A stretch of DNA of 64,000 nt from Enemella evansiae (GTDB lineage Bacteria > Actinomycetota > Actinomycetes > Propionibacteriales > Propionibacteriaceae): positions 62,001-126,000 of the forward strand of contig NZ_NMVP01000034.1 in the NCBI RefSeq assembly GCF_002250705.1. Direction: 5' to 3'. The stretch's first letter is position 1. Every line of letters begins with the position of its first letter. A program made the position numbers and the translations under genes. The notes under the pieces were generated by a model. It was given only the letters and a program-made list of their open reading frames with translations, had not been told where the DNA came from and did no database searches. Shown piece after piece: positions 53,537-62,172 of the stretch.

Positions 53537-54664
53537 GTGACGACACTCGGTGACCTGCAACAGTTTCTCGACCGCCACTACCCGCCGCGTACCGCGGAGG
53601 GCTGGGACCAGGTGGGGATGGTCTGCGGTGATCCGGACTGGCCGGTGCAGCGGGTGCTGCTCACCGTCGACATCACCCTGCCGGTCGTCCGGCAGGCGAT
53701 CGAGGTGGGCGCCGATGCGATCATCGCGCACCATCCCCTGCTGCTGAAGGGAATCCACGGCATCGATGCCCGCCACCCGAAGGGCCGGATGCTGCTCGAA
53801 CTCGCCGGCAACCGGATCGGTTGCCTGGCCGCGCACACCAACGCCGACATCCCGAGCGACGGGGTCTGCGAGGCGCTCGCGAAGGTGATCGGGTTGTCCG
53901 AGCTGCAGCCATTGGATCCGCGGCACACCGGGCAAGCCCTGGATCAACTCGTCTGCTTCGTCCCGAGCGACCACACCCAGGCCGTGGTGGATGCGCTGTC
54001 GGCCGCGGGGGCGGGTGCGATCGGCGACTACGAACGCTGCCACTTCACCAGCCCCGGTACCGGTTCGTTCCGCCCGCTGAGCGGTGCGAACCCGTTCACC
54101 GGCAGCGTCGGTGAGACCGAGCAGGTGCGCGAGGACCGGTTGGAGATGGTGCTGCCGCGGCGGCAGCGGGCCGCGGTGGTCGACGCGCTGCTGGCGGCTC
54201 ACCCCTATGAGGAGCCCGCCTACCACGTGCTGGAACTGGCGCCCATCGACCGCGACGCCGGGATCGGCCGGCTCGGCGTACTCTCCCCCGAACGCAGTGC
54301 CGCCGACTTCGCCCGCCAGGTGGCCGCGGCACTGCCGGAGACGGTGTCGGGAGTACGCCTCGGCGGTGACCCGGAGCGGACGGTGCGCACCGTGGCGGTG
54401 CTGGCCGGGGCCGGTGACTCGCATCTGGACGCGGCCCGCGCCGCCGGCGCCGATCTCTATCTGACCTCGGATCTGCGGCACCACCCGGCCACCGAGGCGC
54501 TGGAGTGGGCGGAGGCACCGGTGCTGCTGGATGTGGCGCACTGGGCGGCGGAGTGGACCTGGCTGCCGGTGCTGTCCCGGCTCGTCACCGAGGAGCTCCC
54601 CGGGGTCGCGGTGGAGGTCTCCGAGCTGCGTACCGATGCCTGGGTCGAGGCCTTCCACCGGTGA
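53537..54664 (+). CDS. NIF3/YqfO-type dinuclear metal-binding protein
   Basis: 375-aa member of the NIF3 (PF01784) family. Metal-site motifs are visible in IIAHHPLLLKGIHGI (His pair), AAHTNADI and the C-terminal VLLDVAHWAAEW with SDLRHH before it. A YqfO-like insert of about 100 residues in the middle resembles the PII/CutA1-like domain (AAHPYEEPAYHVLEL). Start is GTG at 53537; upstream sequence is repeat DNA. Some members are called GTP cyclohydrolase I type 2, but the role is not settled. It overlaps the AlkA-type gene by 4 nt. Confidence 0.88.
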   Translation: MTTLGDLQQFLDRHYPPRTAEGWDQVGMVCGDPDWPVQRVLLTVDITLPVVRQAIEVGADAIIAHHPLLLKGIHGIDARHPKGRMLLELAGNRIGCLAAHTNADIPSDGVCEALAKVIGLSELQPLDPRHTGQALDQLVCFVPSDHTQAVVDALSAAGAGAIGDYERCHFTSPGTGSFRPLSGANPFTGSVGETEQVREDRLEMVLPRRQRAAVVDALLAAHPYEEPAYHVLELAPIDRDAGIGRLGVLSPERSAADFARQVAAALPETVSGVRLGGDPERTVRTVAVLAGAGDSHLDAARAAGADLYLTSDLRHHPATEALEWAEAPVLLDVAHWAAEWTWLPVLSRLVTEELPGVAVEVSELRTDAWVEAFHR

Positions 54665-55548
54665 GCTCTCCCCCGCCGGTGAGCAGCAGCGAGCTCCTGC
54701 CGGCCCTGCCACCGTTCGATTTCCGGGCGCTGCTGGGATTTCTCGGTGTCCGGGTGGTGACCGGGGTGGAGTACGCCGACGAGAACACCTTCGCCCGCAC
54801 GGTCCGCCTGCCCGGTGGGCCGGCGGTGCTGCGGTTGACCGGCCGCCCGGACGGGGTCGAGCTGACCTGCTGGCTGAGCGACCCGGCCGATCTGGCCGAG
54901 GCGCGGACCCGGGCCGGTGCGCTGTGCGATCTGGCCGCCGACCCGTCGCTCATCGATCCGGCGCTCGCCCGGGTACCCGCACTCGCCGGCCTGGTCGCCG
55001 ACCATCCCGGGATCCGGATCCCCGGCACCCTGGACCGGCCGGAGACCGCGGTCCGCGGGCTGCTCGGCCAGCAGATCTCGCTGGCCGGTGCGACCCGGGC
55101 CGCGGAACGGCTGGTCGACGAGCACGGTGATCCGCTGCCCGAGGAGCTGCGGCGGGCCGGGGAGCCGTTCGGGCTGACCGCCCTGTTCCCCACCAGTGCA
55201 CGGATTGCGGCGGTCGACCCGGCCCGGTTCGCGATGCCCGGCTCCCGGCAGCGGGCGCTGCACACTCTCGCCGCCGCGGTGGAGGCCGGCACGGTCGATC
55301 TCACCGATCCGGACCTGGACCGGGTGCGGAAATCCCTGCTGGCGTTGAAAGGGATCGGTCCGTGGACCGCCGGCTACATCCTGCTGCGGGCCTGCGGCGA
55401 CCCGGATGTCTGGCTGGATTCGGATCTGGTGCTGCGCCGGGAGGCCGAGGCCCGCGGTATCACCGCCGAGCAGCTCCGCCCGGTCGCCGGCTGGCGCTCG
55501 TACGCCTCCCTGCAGCTGTGGCGTGCGGCTGCCGAACGCCGCCGCTGA
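54661..55548 (+). CDS. AlkA-type DNA-3-methyladenine glycosylase
   Basis: DNA repair glycosylase of 295 aa with an N-terminal AlkA-N beta domain (residues 15-110) and an HhH-GPD domain. The helix-hairpin-helix is LKGIGPWTAGYILL, and the catalytic Asp is in the following PDVWLDSDL. It lacks the Ada methyltransferase part that is often fused in actinobacteria. The GTG at 54661 overlaps the NIF3 stop, so the genes are coupled. Removes alkylated bases. Confidence 0.87.
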   Translation: MSSPPPVSSSELLPALPPFDFRALLGFLGVRVVTGVEYADENTFARTVRLPGGPAVLRLTGRPDGVELTCWLSDPADLAEARTRAGALCDLAADPSLIDPALARVPALAGLVADHPGIRIPGTLDRPETAVRGLLGQQISLAGATRAAERLVDEHGDPLPEELRRAGEPFGLTALFPTSARIAAVDPARFAMPGSRQRALHTLAAAVEAGTVDLTDPDLDRVRKSLLALKGIGPWTAGYILLRACGDPDVWLDSDLVLRREAEARGITAEQLRPVAGWRSYASLQLWRAAAERRR

Positions 55549-55557
55549 CCGGCGTAC

Positions 55558-56085
55558 TCAGTCGATCCGCTCGAAGCGCAGGGTCTCCCCGCGAGCACCA
55601 CCCATCCAGAGGTCCTGGCAGGCCGCGGCCATCTCATCCAGACCCTCGACGACCGTGCCGAACACATTGCCCGGCACCCAGCCCTGGTCGCCGTTGATCA
55701 GCAGGTTGTTGCGGCCGTAGAACAGCGCCAGGTCGATGATCGCGGTCATCTCGCGGTGCTCGGTCTCGCGTTCGTAGCCGTAGGCCGGATTGCCGAGCTG
55801 ATCGCCACCGAAGGTGAACCAGCACAGGTCACCCGGGATCGGGGTGATGGTGGTGTTCTCCGGGCCGGGGTCGCGGTCGGTGAAGCTCGGCAGCAGCGCA
55901 TAGATCTCGTTGCGGGCGTACTTGCCGTGATAGACCTGCGCCTCCAGCGGCAGCGCGTCCCAGACGGCGGCGCTGGTCCGCGGGGCCGCCGTCTGCAGCA
56001 GCTCGGCGACACAACTCACCCCGCGTCGGGTGAGGGTCACCCGGACCCGGCGGACGGCTTCGTTGGACTCTCCCTGGGCGGTCAC
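55558..56085 (-). CDS. DUF3830 (cyclophilin-like) protein
   Basis: Small cytoplasmic beta-barrel protein of about 175 aa. Cyclophilin-like features: AAPRTSAAVWDALPLEAQVYHGKYA near residues 35-60, the central acidic ENTTITPIPGDLCWF and a C-terminal PGNVFGTVVEGLD. DUF3830 genes are often found beside Asp/Glu racemases, M24 hydrolases and importers in catabolic loci. It is divergent from the two EutA-like genes, and a strong palindrome lies in the gap. GTG at 56085 is the likely start, though no good ribosome site was seen. Function is unknown. Confidence 0.7.
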   Translation of the reverse strand: MTAQGESNEAVRRVRVTLTRRGVSCVAELLQTAAPRTSAAVWDALPLEAQVYHGKYARNEIYALLPSFTDRDPGPENTTITPIPGDLCWFTFGGDQLGNPAYGYERETEHREMTAIIDLALFYGRNNLLINGDQGWVPGNVFGTVVEGLDEMAAACQDLWMGGARGETLRFERID

Positions 56086-56090
56086 CCGAC

Positions 56091-56106
56091 TGATTGTCAA
56101 CAATCA
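56091..56106. promoter_or_regulatory. GntR-type operator palindrome in the DUF3830/EutA-like divergent region
   Basis: TGATTGT-CA-ACAATCA has perfect 7-bp arms and a TTGT-N2-ACAA core typical of FCD-type GntR operators. An overlapping CAATC-AGAC-GATTG palindrome follows. It sits next to the DUF3830 start and 63 bp before the racemase-like gene, so it can control both. The FadR/FCD regulator at 57757 is the candidate ligand. Confidence 0.6.
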
Positions 56107-56168
56107 GACGATTGCTGTCAAGGGGTCGTCCACGGCCGTGACATGCCCTTTCGCGGCGCGCCCGCACG

Positions 56169-56918
56169 GTGCATCCTGACTGCGTGGGAGCAGTGGAGCT
56201 CACTGGATTGGGGCTCGCCGCCTCGGTGGCGATGGTGGCCCCCTACGACTTCGTGCTGGACCGGGAGCTGTGGCGCTGGGTGCCGGACGACACCTCGGTG
56301 CTGCTCGCGCGCACCCGGCATCTCACGCTGACCGGTGGCGTGGCGCAGGCGCACGCGATCGCCGATCACACCGGTCTGAAGGAGCTGGCCCGGTCGGTGT
56401 CGATCCTGCACTCCCCGGTGGTCGGCTACCTGTGCACCTCGGCCAGCTTCGTCGACGGGCCGGCGGGTGAGGTGAAGCTGCGCCGGCTGCTCCGCGGTGC
56501 CGGGTTCCCGGCCGCGGTGACCACCAGCGGAGCGCTGGTCGACGCACTGCACGCGCTGTCGGTGCACCGGGTCGCGGTCGCCACCCCCTATCTGGGCGAG
56601 GTCACCCGCCTACTGGTGGATTTCCTGGCAGCACACGGATTCCGGGTCACCGGATCGGGCCAGCTGGAGATGGGCGCCGAGATCTGGACCACCGAGGCGG
56701 CGACGCTGCGCGCCCTGGCCCGCCGGGTGGTCACCCCCGACGCCGAGGCGCTGTTCCTGTCCTGCACGAACCTGCCGAGTTACGACCAGATCGAGATATT
56801 GGAGGACGAGTTGCAGATCCCGGTGCTGAGCGCCAACCAGGTCACCATGTGGTCCTGCCTGCGGGCCGCGGGACGTTCCGCGGTCGGCGCCGGCCGGTTG
56901 CTGCGGGAGCACCCATGA
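56169..56918 (+). CDS. Asp/Glu racemase-superfamily protein (maleate isomerase/EutA-like), both cysteines present
   Basis: Cytoplasmic enzyme of 249 aa with two Rossmann-like lobes. Both catalytic cysteines of the superfamily are visible: Cys89 in VVGYLCTSASFVDG and Cys199 in ALFLSCTNLPSYD. The arrangement resembles maleate cis-trans isomerase, arylmalonate decarboxylase and EutA, a protein of ectoine-utilisation loci. Start is GTG at 56169 (GTGs at 56184 and 56193 are alternatives). It overlaps the second, paralogous gene by 4 nt. Confidence 0.8.
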   Translation: MHPDCVGAVELTGLGLAASVAMVAPYDFVLDRELWRWVPDDTSVLLARTRHLTLTGGVAQAHAIADHTGLKELARSVSILHSPVVGYLCTSASFVDGPAGEVKLRRLLRGAGFPAAVTTSGALVDALHALSVHRVAVATPYLGEVTRLLVDFLAAHGFRVTGSGQLEMGAEIWTTEAATLRALARRVVTPDAEALFLSCTNLPSYDQIEILEDELQIPVLSANQVTMWSCLRAAGRSAVGAGRLLREHP

Positions 56919-57628
56919 GCACACCGGTGGCCTCGGCGATGCTCTATCCCGGCCACAGCGCCGAGGACGAATTCCCTGCGCTGGAAGGCATTCTGGAGGG
57001 GGTACGCCTGCCGGTGCGGCACACCTGGGAGGGTCCGACCGACCACACCGTGGCGGCCCTGCGGGAGCTCGGCTCTGCGGAGCAGCTCGCCCCGGCCGCC
57101 CGCGCCGCGGCCGAGGCCGGTGCCGGCTCGGTGGTCTGGGCCTGCACCTCCGGCTCCTTCGTCCACGGGCCGGACGGAATGCGCGAGCAGGCCGGCTGGA
57201 TGGCCGAGGCGAGCGGCCTGCCGAGCACCTCGACCAGCCTGGCTTTCCTTGCCGCACTGGAACATCTCGGCATCGGCGAGGTGTCGGTGGCCGCCACCTA
57301 TCCGGCCGAGGTGGCCGCGCACCTCACCGCGGTGCTGGCCGCCGCCGGGGTCCGGGTGACCGCGATCGCCACCCACGACGTGCCCAGCGGTGAGGACGCC
57401 GGCCGGCTCTCCCCCGACCAGGTGCGCGCGCTGATCGGCACCGAGCATGACGCCCCCGCCGTGCTGGTGCCCGACACCGCCCTGCACACCGTCGGCCTGA
57501 TCAGTGAGCTGGAGCAGACCGTGGGGCGTACCGTGCTGACCGCCAATCTGGTCTCCGCCTGGCACGGTCTGCGGCTCGCCGGCTGGCGCGGGCACTCCGA
57601 CCGGCTGGGCCGCCTCTTCCGGTCCTGA
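56915..57628 (+). CDS. Asp/Glu racemase-superfamily paralogue lacking the second catalytic cysteine
   Basis: 237 aa, same fold as the upstream gene. The first cysteine is kept (Cys77 in VVWACTSGSFVHG), but the second site reads VLVPDTALHT, so Asp187 replaces the cysteine found at 199 in the partner. Loss of one acid/base would convert a two-base racemase or isomerase into a decarboxylase-like or regulatory subunit; arylmalonate decarboxylase has a single catalytic Cys. ATG 56915 overlaps the upstream stop. The pair may form a heterodimer. Confidence 0.78.
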   Translation: MSTPVASAMLYPGHSAEDEFPALEGILEGVRLPVRHTWEGPTDHTVAALRELGSAEQLAPAARAAAEAGAGSVVWACTSGSFVHGPDGMREQAGWMAEASGLPSTSTSLAFLAALEHLGIGEVSVAATYPAEVAAHLTAVLAAAGVRVTAIATHDVPSGEDAGRLSPDQVRALIGTEHDAPAVLVPDTALHTVGLISELEQTVGRTVLTANLVSAWHGLRLAGWRGHSDRLGRLFRS

Positions 57629-57701
57629 GTCGCGCGGCGTACTCACCCGGTGAATTACACGGGTCCACCGCGGTGCCGACCAAGGGCGTCCGATTCACCA
57701 G

Positions 57702-57718
57702 TTGTACACAGAGTACAA
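57702..57718. promoter_or_regulatory. TTGTAC-N5-GTACAA palindrome between convergent genes
   Basis: Perfect 6-bp arms TTGTAC and GTACAA around ACAGA. It lies between the convergent EutA-like and GntR genes, where an operator would be unexpected and a terminator would normally be GC-rich. It might be a GntR site or the leader of an unseen transcript. Confidence 0.4.
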
Positions 57719-57756
57719 ATTGGCTGCGCTGCGCATGCCGCGCTCCTCGATGAACG

Positions 57757-58455
57757 TCACTGCCAGGGTTCGACGCGGAGCACGCGTTGCAGGCCGTCCT
57801 CCATGTGTGCGACCAGCAACCGGTCGGCCTGGACCGCATCACCGGCAACGATCGCCTTCAGCAGGCCGCGGTGCTCGGCGACCCGGTGGTCGACGGTGTC
57901 GTAGGTGGGTTGCATCAGGCTCAGGCAGAGCCGCATCTGGGTGACCAGGGTGTTGTGCATCCGGGTCAGCCGGGGGCTGGCCGCCAGCCCGACGAGCACC
58001 TGGTGGTACTCCATGTCGGCATCGGAGACGCGCGGATCGTCGGCGGCCAGCGATTCCATCCGGGCCACGATCGGTTCCAGGCCGGCGGCATCCGCCCCCC
58101 GCCCCTGGCCGATCAGGTGCCCGACGGCGGCCCGTTCGACCGCCAGCCGGGCCAGGTAGATGTCGCGGATCACCGGCTCGTCGAGCTGCATCACGAACAG
58201 TCCGCGGTTGCGGTGGCTGACCAGCAGGCCCTCCTGGGTGAGCCGCTGCATCGCCTCCCGCAGCGGCCCGCGGCTGACCCCGAGCCGCTCCGCCAGCGCC
58301 TTCTCCGACAACTGCTGGCCCGGGGCGTACTGGCCGCTCGCGACCGCCTCGCGCAACATGCCCGCGATCAGCTCCGGGGTGGATGCCTGCACGATGGGCT
58401 GCAGCACGCCCGGGGCCTCACCGAGACCCACGGCGCGTTCCTTCGACGGCGACAT
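57757..58455 (-). CDS. GntR-family (FCD-domain) transcriptional regulator
   Basis: 232-aa regulator with an N-terminal winged helix (LSEKALAERLGVSRGPLREA, residues 49-68) and a C-terminal all-helical FCD effector domain. FCD proteins usually sense carboxylates via a metal bound by Asp/His residues (DMEYHQVL, AEHRGLL). It is the last gene of the minus-strand catabolic operon, 9 bp after the M20 gene. It is not the MocR/EnuR type usually controlling ectoine utilisation. Confidence 0.9.
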   Translation of the reverse strand: MSPSKERAVGLGEAPGVLQPIVQASTPELIAGMLREAVASGQYAPGQQLSEKALAERLGVSRGPLREAMQRLTQEGLLVSHRNRGLFVMQLDEPVIRDIYLARLAVERAAVGHLIGQGRGADAAGLEPIVARMESLAADDPRVSDADMEYHQVLVGLAASPRLTRMHNTLVTQMRLCLSLMQPTYDTVDHRVAEHRGLLKAIVAGDAVQADRLLVAHMEDGLQRVLRVEPWQ

Positions 58456-58464
58456 CTTCCCCTC

Positions 58465-59667
58465 CTAGTCCGCACCCCGGCCGGGCGACTCCGGGACCCG
58501 CATTGCCAGCAGAGCGTACCGTTTCGCGGCGCGCACCAGCTCATCCAGCGACACCGACTCATCGACCTGATGCGCCTGATCGTTGAGCCCACCGGGGCCC
58601 ATCACCACGGTCGGAATGCCCAGATCCCGGGCCACGAAGCCCCCGTCGCAGGCGGCGGTCCAGCCGGTCACCTCGGGCTCGACCCCCAGGTCCCGCGCCG
58701 CGTCCCGGACGGCCCCTACCAGCGGATCCTCCGCCGAGGTGCGGAATCCGGGCATCTCCATCGTCACCTCGATGCTCATCCCGATCCCGTCGGAGGTGAT
58801 CCCGGCCTCGGCGGCCCGCGCGGCCAGCCGGTCGGCGATCTGCTGCGGATCCTCATCCGGCATCAACCGCCGGTCGATCCAGACCGTGCAGTCGGGCGCC
58901 ACGATCGAGGTGCCCCGGCCGCCGCTGATCCGGCCGACGCTCCAGGTTCCCGAACCCAGCAAGGGATCCATCGACCGCGCGAGCTCGGCCTGGTCGGCGC
59001 GGATCAGCTCCAGTACCCGGGTGGCGGCGTCGATCGCGTTCCGGCCGTCGGCGGGCCGCCCGGAATGCGCCGGTACCCCGGTCAGCCGCAGTTCGAGATA
59101 GGAGTCGCCGCGGCAGGCGATCACCAGGTCCAGGTCGGTCGGTTCGGCGACCACGCAACCGGCAAACTCGGCCCCCAACCCGCGGCCGGCCAGGGCCCGG
59201 ATGCCCAGGCCGAGATCCTCCTCATCGACGGTGCAGGCCAGCCGGATCTCCCCGGCCGGGCGTACGCCGACCGTGCGCAGGGCGCCCATCGCCGCGACGA
59301 TCGCGGCCAGGCCACCCTTCATGTCGGCGGCGCCGCGGCCGATGATCCGGTCCCCGTCGCGGCGCGCCAGGAACGGGTCGGCGGACCAGCCCGGCCCGGC
59401 CGGCACCACGTCGGAATGCCCGAGGAACAACAACCCCGGCCGATCCCCACCGGCCAGCGCGGCGAACAGGTTCTCCCGCCCCTCGGCCACCGGCCGCCGC
59501 TCGACCTGCAGACCGGCCCGTCGGCAGGCCGCCTCGAGGACCGCGACGGTGCGTTCCTCGGTCTGGCCGGGATTCTCGCTGGGGGCGGCGATCAACTCGG
59601 CGGTGACGGCCGCGATCTGCTCGGCGTCGATCGCGGCGAGCACCCGCCGCTCGCACTCGGAGATCAT
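58465..59667 (-). CDS. M20-family amidohydrolase (ArgE/DapE/ACY1 type)
   Basis: Zinc deacylase of 400 aa with the full metal set: His and Asp in LGHSDVVPAG and GRGAADMKGG, Glu-Glu in TVDEED, Glu in CVVAEPTD, and a late His in LNDQAHQVDE. The dimerisation domain is about residues 185-295. ATG 59667 overlaps the aminotransferase stop by 4 nt. In this operon it could remove an acetyl group from an acylated diamino acid, the job done by DoeB/EutE in known ectoine pathways, which I do not see here. That role is inference. Confidence 0.87.
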   Translation of the reverse strand: MISECERRVLAAIDAEQIAAVTAELIAAPSENPGQTEERTVAVLEAACRRAGLQVERRPVAEGRENLFAALAGGDRPGLLFLGHSDVVPAGPGWSADPFLARRDGDRIIGRGAADMKGGLAAIVAAMGALRTVGVRPAGEIRLACTVDEEDLGLGIRALAGRGLGAEFAGCVVAEPTDLDLVIACRGDSYLELRLTGVPAHSGRPADGRNAIDAATRVLELIRADQAELARSMDPLLGSGTWSVGRISGGRGTSIVAPDCTVWIDRRLMPDEDPQQIADRLAARAAEAGITSDGIGMSIEVTMEMPGFRTSAEDPLVGAVRDAARDLGVEPEVTGWTAACDGGFVARDLGIPTVVMGPGGLNDQAHQVDESVSLDELVRAAKRYALLAMRVPESPGRGAD

Positions 59668-60962
59668 TGCCCAGAACGCTCCCGCGCCGGCCGGTCCGCG
59701 GCGACCCGATCGAGGGCCCGGGTGAGCCGGCGTACGCCTTCATCGATCCGCTCCGGTGACTCGGAGGCGAAGCAGAGTCGGAACGCGTCGGTGAACCGCT
59801 CCGACGGCGACAGCGCGGTACCGGGGATGAACGCCACCCCTTCGGCGAGCGCGGCATCGAACAACCGGCGCACATCGGTCGCGGCGTCGGCGCCCTGCAG
59901 GGTCACCCAGAGGAAGAAGCCGCCGTCCGGATCGGTGTGCCGGACCCGGTCCCCGAGATGCTCGGCCAGCGCGCGCTGCATCGCCTGCTTGCGGCCCCGG
60001 TAGCTCTCCCGCAGCCGAGCGAGGTGCGCATCCAGACCGCCGCGGACCAGGTATTCGGTGATCACGTGCTGGTTCGGCACATTGGTGCAGGTGTCCATCG
60101 CCTGCTTGGCGTGGATCAGCAGTTGCCGCAGCCGCGGGTCGGCGTTCACCCAACCGACCCGCAGCCCGGGTGCCATGATCTTGGAGAAGGTACGGACCGA
60201 GAAGACCTGCGGATCGTCCGGCGACAGCTGGTTGAACCCGGGCAGATCGCTGCCCTCGAAACGCAGCAGATGGTAGGGATCGTCGTCCAGGATGATCGAA
60301 CCCCAGCGATGTGCGAGCTCGAGCAACCGCTGGCGGCGCTCGGCGGAAAGCGTGACACCAGAGGGATTCTGGAAGTTGGGGATGGTGTAGATGACCTTCG
60401 GGGTACGCCCGGTGGCGGCGACCAGCCGTTCCAGCTCGTCGACCCGCATCCCGTCGTCGTCGACCGGGACCTCCAGCAGGTCCGCGCCGTAGCTCAGCGC
60501 GGTCGCGGAACCGTTGGTGTAGGTCGGACTCTCGACGGTGACCAGGTCGCCCGGTTCGACGAACAGTTTGAACGCCAGATCCAGCCCCTGCATCCCGCCG
60601 GAGGTGACGACGATCCGCTCCGGGTCGGTCGGCTCCCCCACCCGGGCGTACTCCTTGACGATCGCCTCGATCAACCCGGGCTCACCCTCGCTGGCACCGT
60701 AGGTGAAGGAACTGGCGTCCAGCACCTCGGTGCCGATCATCCGGAATTCCTGCACCGGCAGCGCTTCCGGGGCGGGCGCACCCATCGCGAAGCGGACGAT
60801 GTCGTGGGTCTGCGCGGCCAGCAGCGAGGTGCTGGAGTCGATCACCGATCCGATCAGACCGTCGGCCCGGCTCGCCAGTGGCAGCGCCCCCTCGGCCGCG
60901 GGACCGCTGATTCCGGTGGTGGGCAGCACCGCCAGGTCGGCGATGGTGGTGAGGTCACGCAT
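59664..60962 (-). CDS. PLP-dependent class I/II aminotransferase (LysN/MocR-like core)
   Basis: Fold-type I aminotransferase of 432 aa. The PLP Lys is in FSVRTFSKIMAPGLRVGW, with the preceding IPNFQNPSGVT and IILDDDPYH. It resembles 2-aminoadipate aminotransferases and the aminotransferase half of MocR regulators, but no DNA-binding domain is fused; about 50 residues precede the domain. ATG 60962 has GAGAGGAG upstream. It presumably transaminates an amino acid intermediate released by the M24 and M20 enzymes. Confidence 0.87.
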   Translation of the reverse strand: MRDLTTIADLAVLPTTGISGPAAEGALPLASRADGLIGSVIDSSTSLLAAQTHDIVRFAMGAPAPEALPVQEFRMIGTEVLDASSFTYGASEGEPGLIEAIVKEYARVGEPTDPERIVVTSGGMQGLDLAFKLFVEPGDLVTVESPTYTNGSATALSYGADLLEVPVDDDGMRVDELERLVAATGRTPKVIYTIPNFQNPSGVTLSAERRQRLLELAHRWGSIILDDDPYHLLRFEGSDLPGFNQLSPDDPQVFSVRTFSKIMAPGLRVGWVNADPRLRQLLIHAKQAMDTCTNVPNQHVITEYLVRGGLDAHLARLRESYRGRKQAMQRALAEHLGDRVRHTDPDGGFFLWVTLQGADAATDVRRLFDAALAEGVAFIPGTALSPSERFTDAFRLCFASESPERIDEGVRRLTRALDRVAADRPARERSGQ

Positions 60963-60981
60963 CGATGCTCCTCTCGTCGGG

Positions 60982-62163
60982 TCAGCCCTTGCTGATCAGG
61001 GCTCGCGGGAAATCGGTGAAGGTCTCGACGCCGTCCGCGGTGACCCGGATCGACTCCGAGACCTCATAGCCGTAACCGGTCATCCACATCCCGCAGATCA
61101 CGTGGAAGGTCATGTTCTCGGCCAGCACGGTCGGGTCGCTGGCGCGGATGCTCATCGTCCGCTCACCCCAGTCGGGCGGATAGCCGACGCCGATGGAATA
61201 GCCGAGCCGGCTGCGTTTCTCGATCCCGTAGCGGGCCAGGACCGCGTTCCAGGCGTCGGCGACCTCGACCATCCGCACCCCGGCACGGATGGTCTCGAGC
61301 ACCGCGGAAAGTCCTTCGGCGACAGCGGTTTCGGTACGCCGCAGCTCGGCGGACGGCTCCCCCAGCATCACGGTGCGAGCCAGTGGGACGTGGTAGCGCC
61401 GGTGGGCCCCGGCCAGTTCGACCACCACCGCGTCCCCCGCGACGAACCGCTGGTCGCTCCAGGTCAGATGCGGGGTGTCCGCCGCGGCACCGGTCGGCAG
61501 CAGCGGCACGATCGCGGGGAAGTCACCCCAGGCGTCGGCGTCCCCGAGCACCTGGGCGCGCATGATCTCGGCGGCCACCACATGCTGCGGGACACCGACC
61601 CCGATCGTGTCGATCGCCGCCTGCATGGCCCTGGTGGTCACCCGTGCAGCGGTCCGCATGGTGGCGATCTCGGCGTCGGACTTGATCGCGCGGACCCAGT
61701 TGACCAGCTCCTGACTGTCGGTGAGCTCCCACTCCCCGAATCCCTTCTCCAGTGCGAGAAACGCCTTCGGGGAGAAGAAGTGCGCATCCGCCTCGATGCC
61801 GACCCGGGCCGGTGCGACCAGCCCCCGGCGCCGGAGCTCGCTCGCCAGCCAGTCGAAGGGGTGCCGGTCGGGCACATGGACCAGTTCCTCGGGATAGCCG
61901 AGGATCTGTTCGATCGGCAGCCAGGTGGTCCGGGTCGCTCCGCGGGCATCCATCTCCCGGGTCACCAGCAGCAGCTCGCCCTCGGCGGGCACGAACAGCA
62001 GCTGCGGGGTGTAGAAGGACCACGCCTGGTAACCGGTCAGGTAGTAGAGATTCGCGGGATCGCTGACCAGCAGGGCATCCAGCCCGGCGGCAGCCATTCG
62101 GTCCCTGGTCGCGGCGAGCCGCCGGGCGTACTCGTCGGGACCGAATGCCTGCACCGGACTCAC
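60982..62163 (-). CDS. Ectoine-hydrolase-like (DoeA/EutD) M24-family enzyme
   Basis: 393-aa creatinase-fold hydrolase. An N-terminal creatinase-like domain (YLTGYQAWSFYTPQ) precedes the M24 domain. The metal ligands are largely replaced: Glu249 and the RRYHVPLART segment stand where D-x10-D would lie, as in EutD/DoeA and creatinase, which work without metal. The GYPPDWGERTMS block (327-338) also matches DoeA/EutD as I recall it. In known pathways DoeA opens the ectoine ring to give N-acetyl-diaminobutyrate. Start is GTG 62163 with GAGGTGA upstream. The substrate could be ectoine or a related cyclic amidine/amide. Confidence 0.75.
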   Translation of the reverse strand: MSPVQAFGPDEYARRLAATRDRMAAAGLDALLVSDPANLYYLTGYQAWSFYTPQLLFVPAEGELLLVTREMDARGATRTTWLPIEQILGYPEELVHVPDRHPFDWLASELRRRGLVAPARVGIEADAHFFSPKAFLALEKGFGEWELTDSQELVNWVRAIKSDAEIATMRTAARVTTRAMQAAIDTIGVGVPQHVVAAEIMRAQVLGDADAWGDFPAIVPLLPTGAAADTPHLTWSDQRFVAGDAVVVELAGAHRRYHVPLARTVMLGEPSAELRRTETAVAEGLSAVLETIRAGVRMVEVADAWNAVLARYGIEKRSRLGYSIGVGYPPDWGERTMSIRASDPTVLAENMTFHVICGMWMTGYGYEVSESIRVTADGVETFTDFPRALISKG

Positions 62164-62172
62164 GGTCTCACC

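Noticed and set aside
59664..60962. MocR/EnuR-type regulator
   Set aside because: Only the aminotransferase core is present; no winged-helix domain at the N-terminus.
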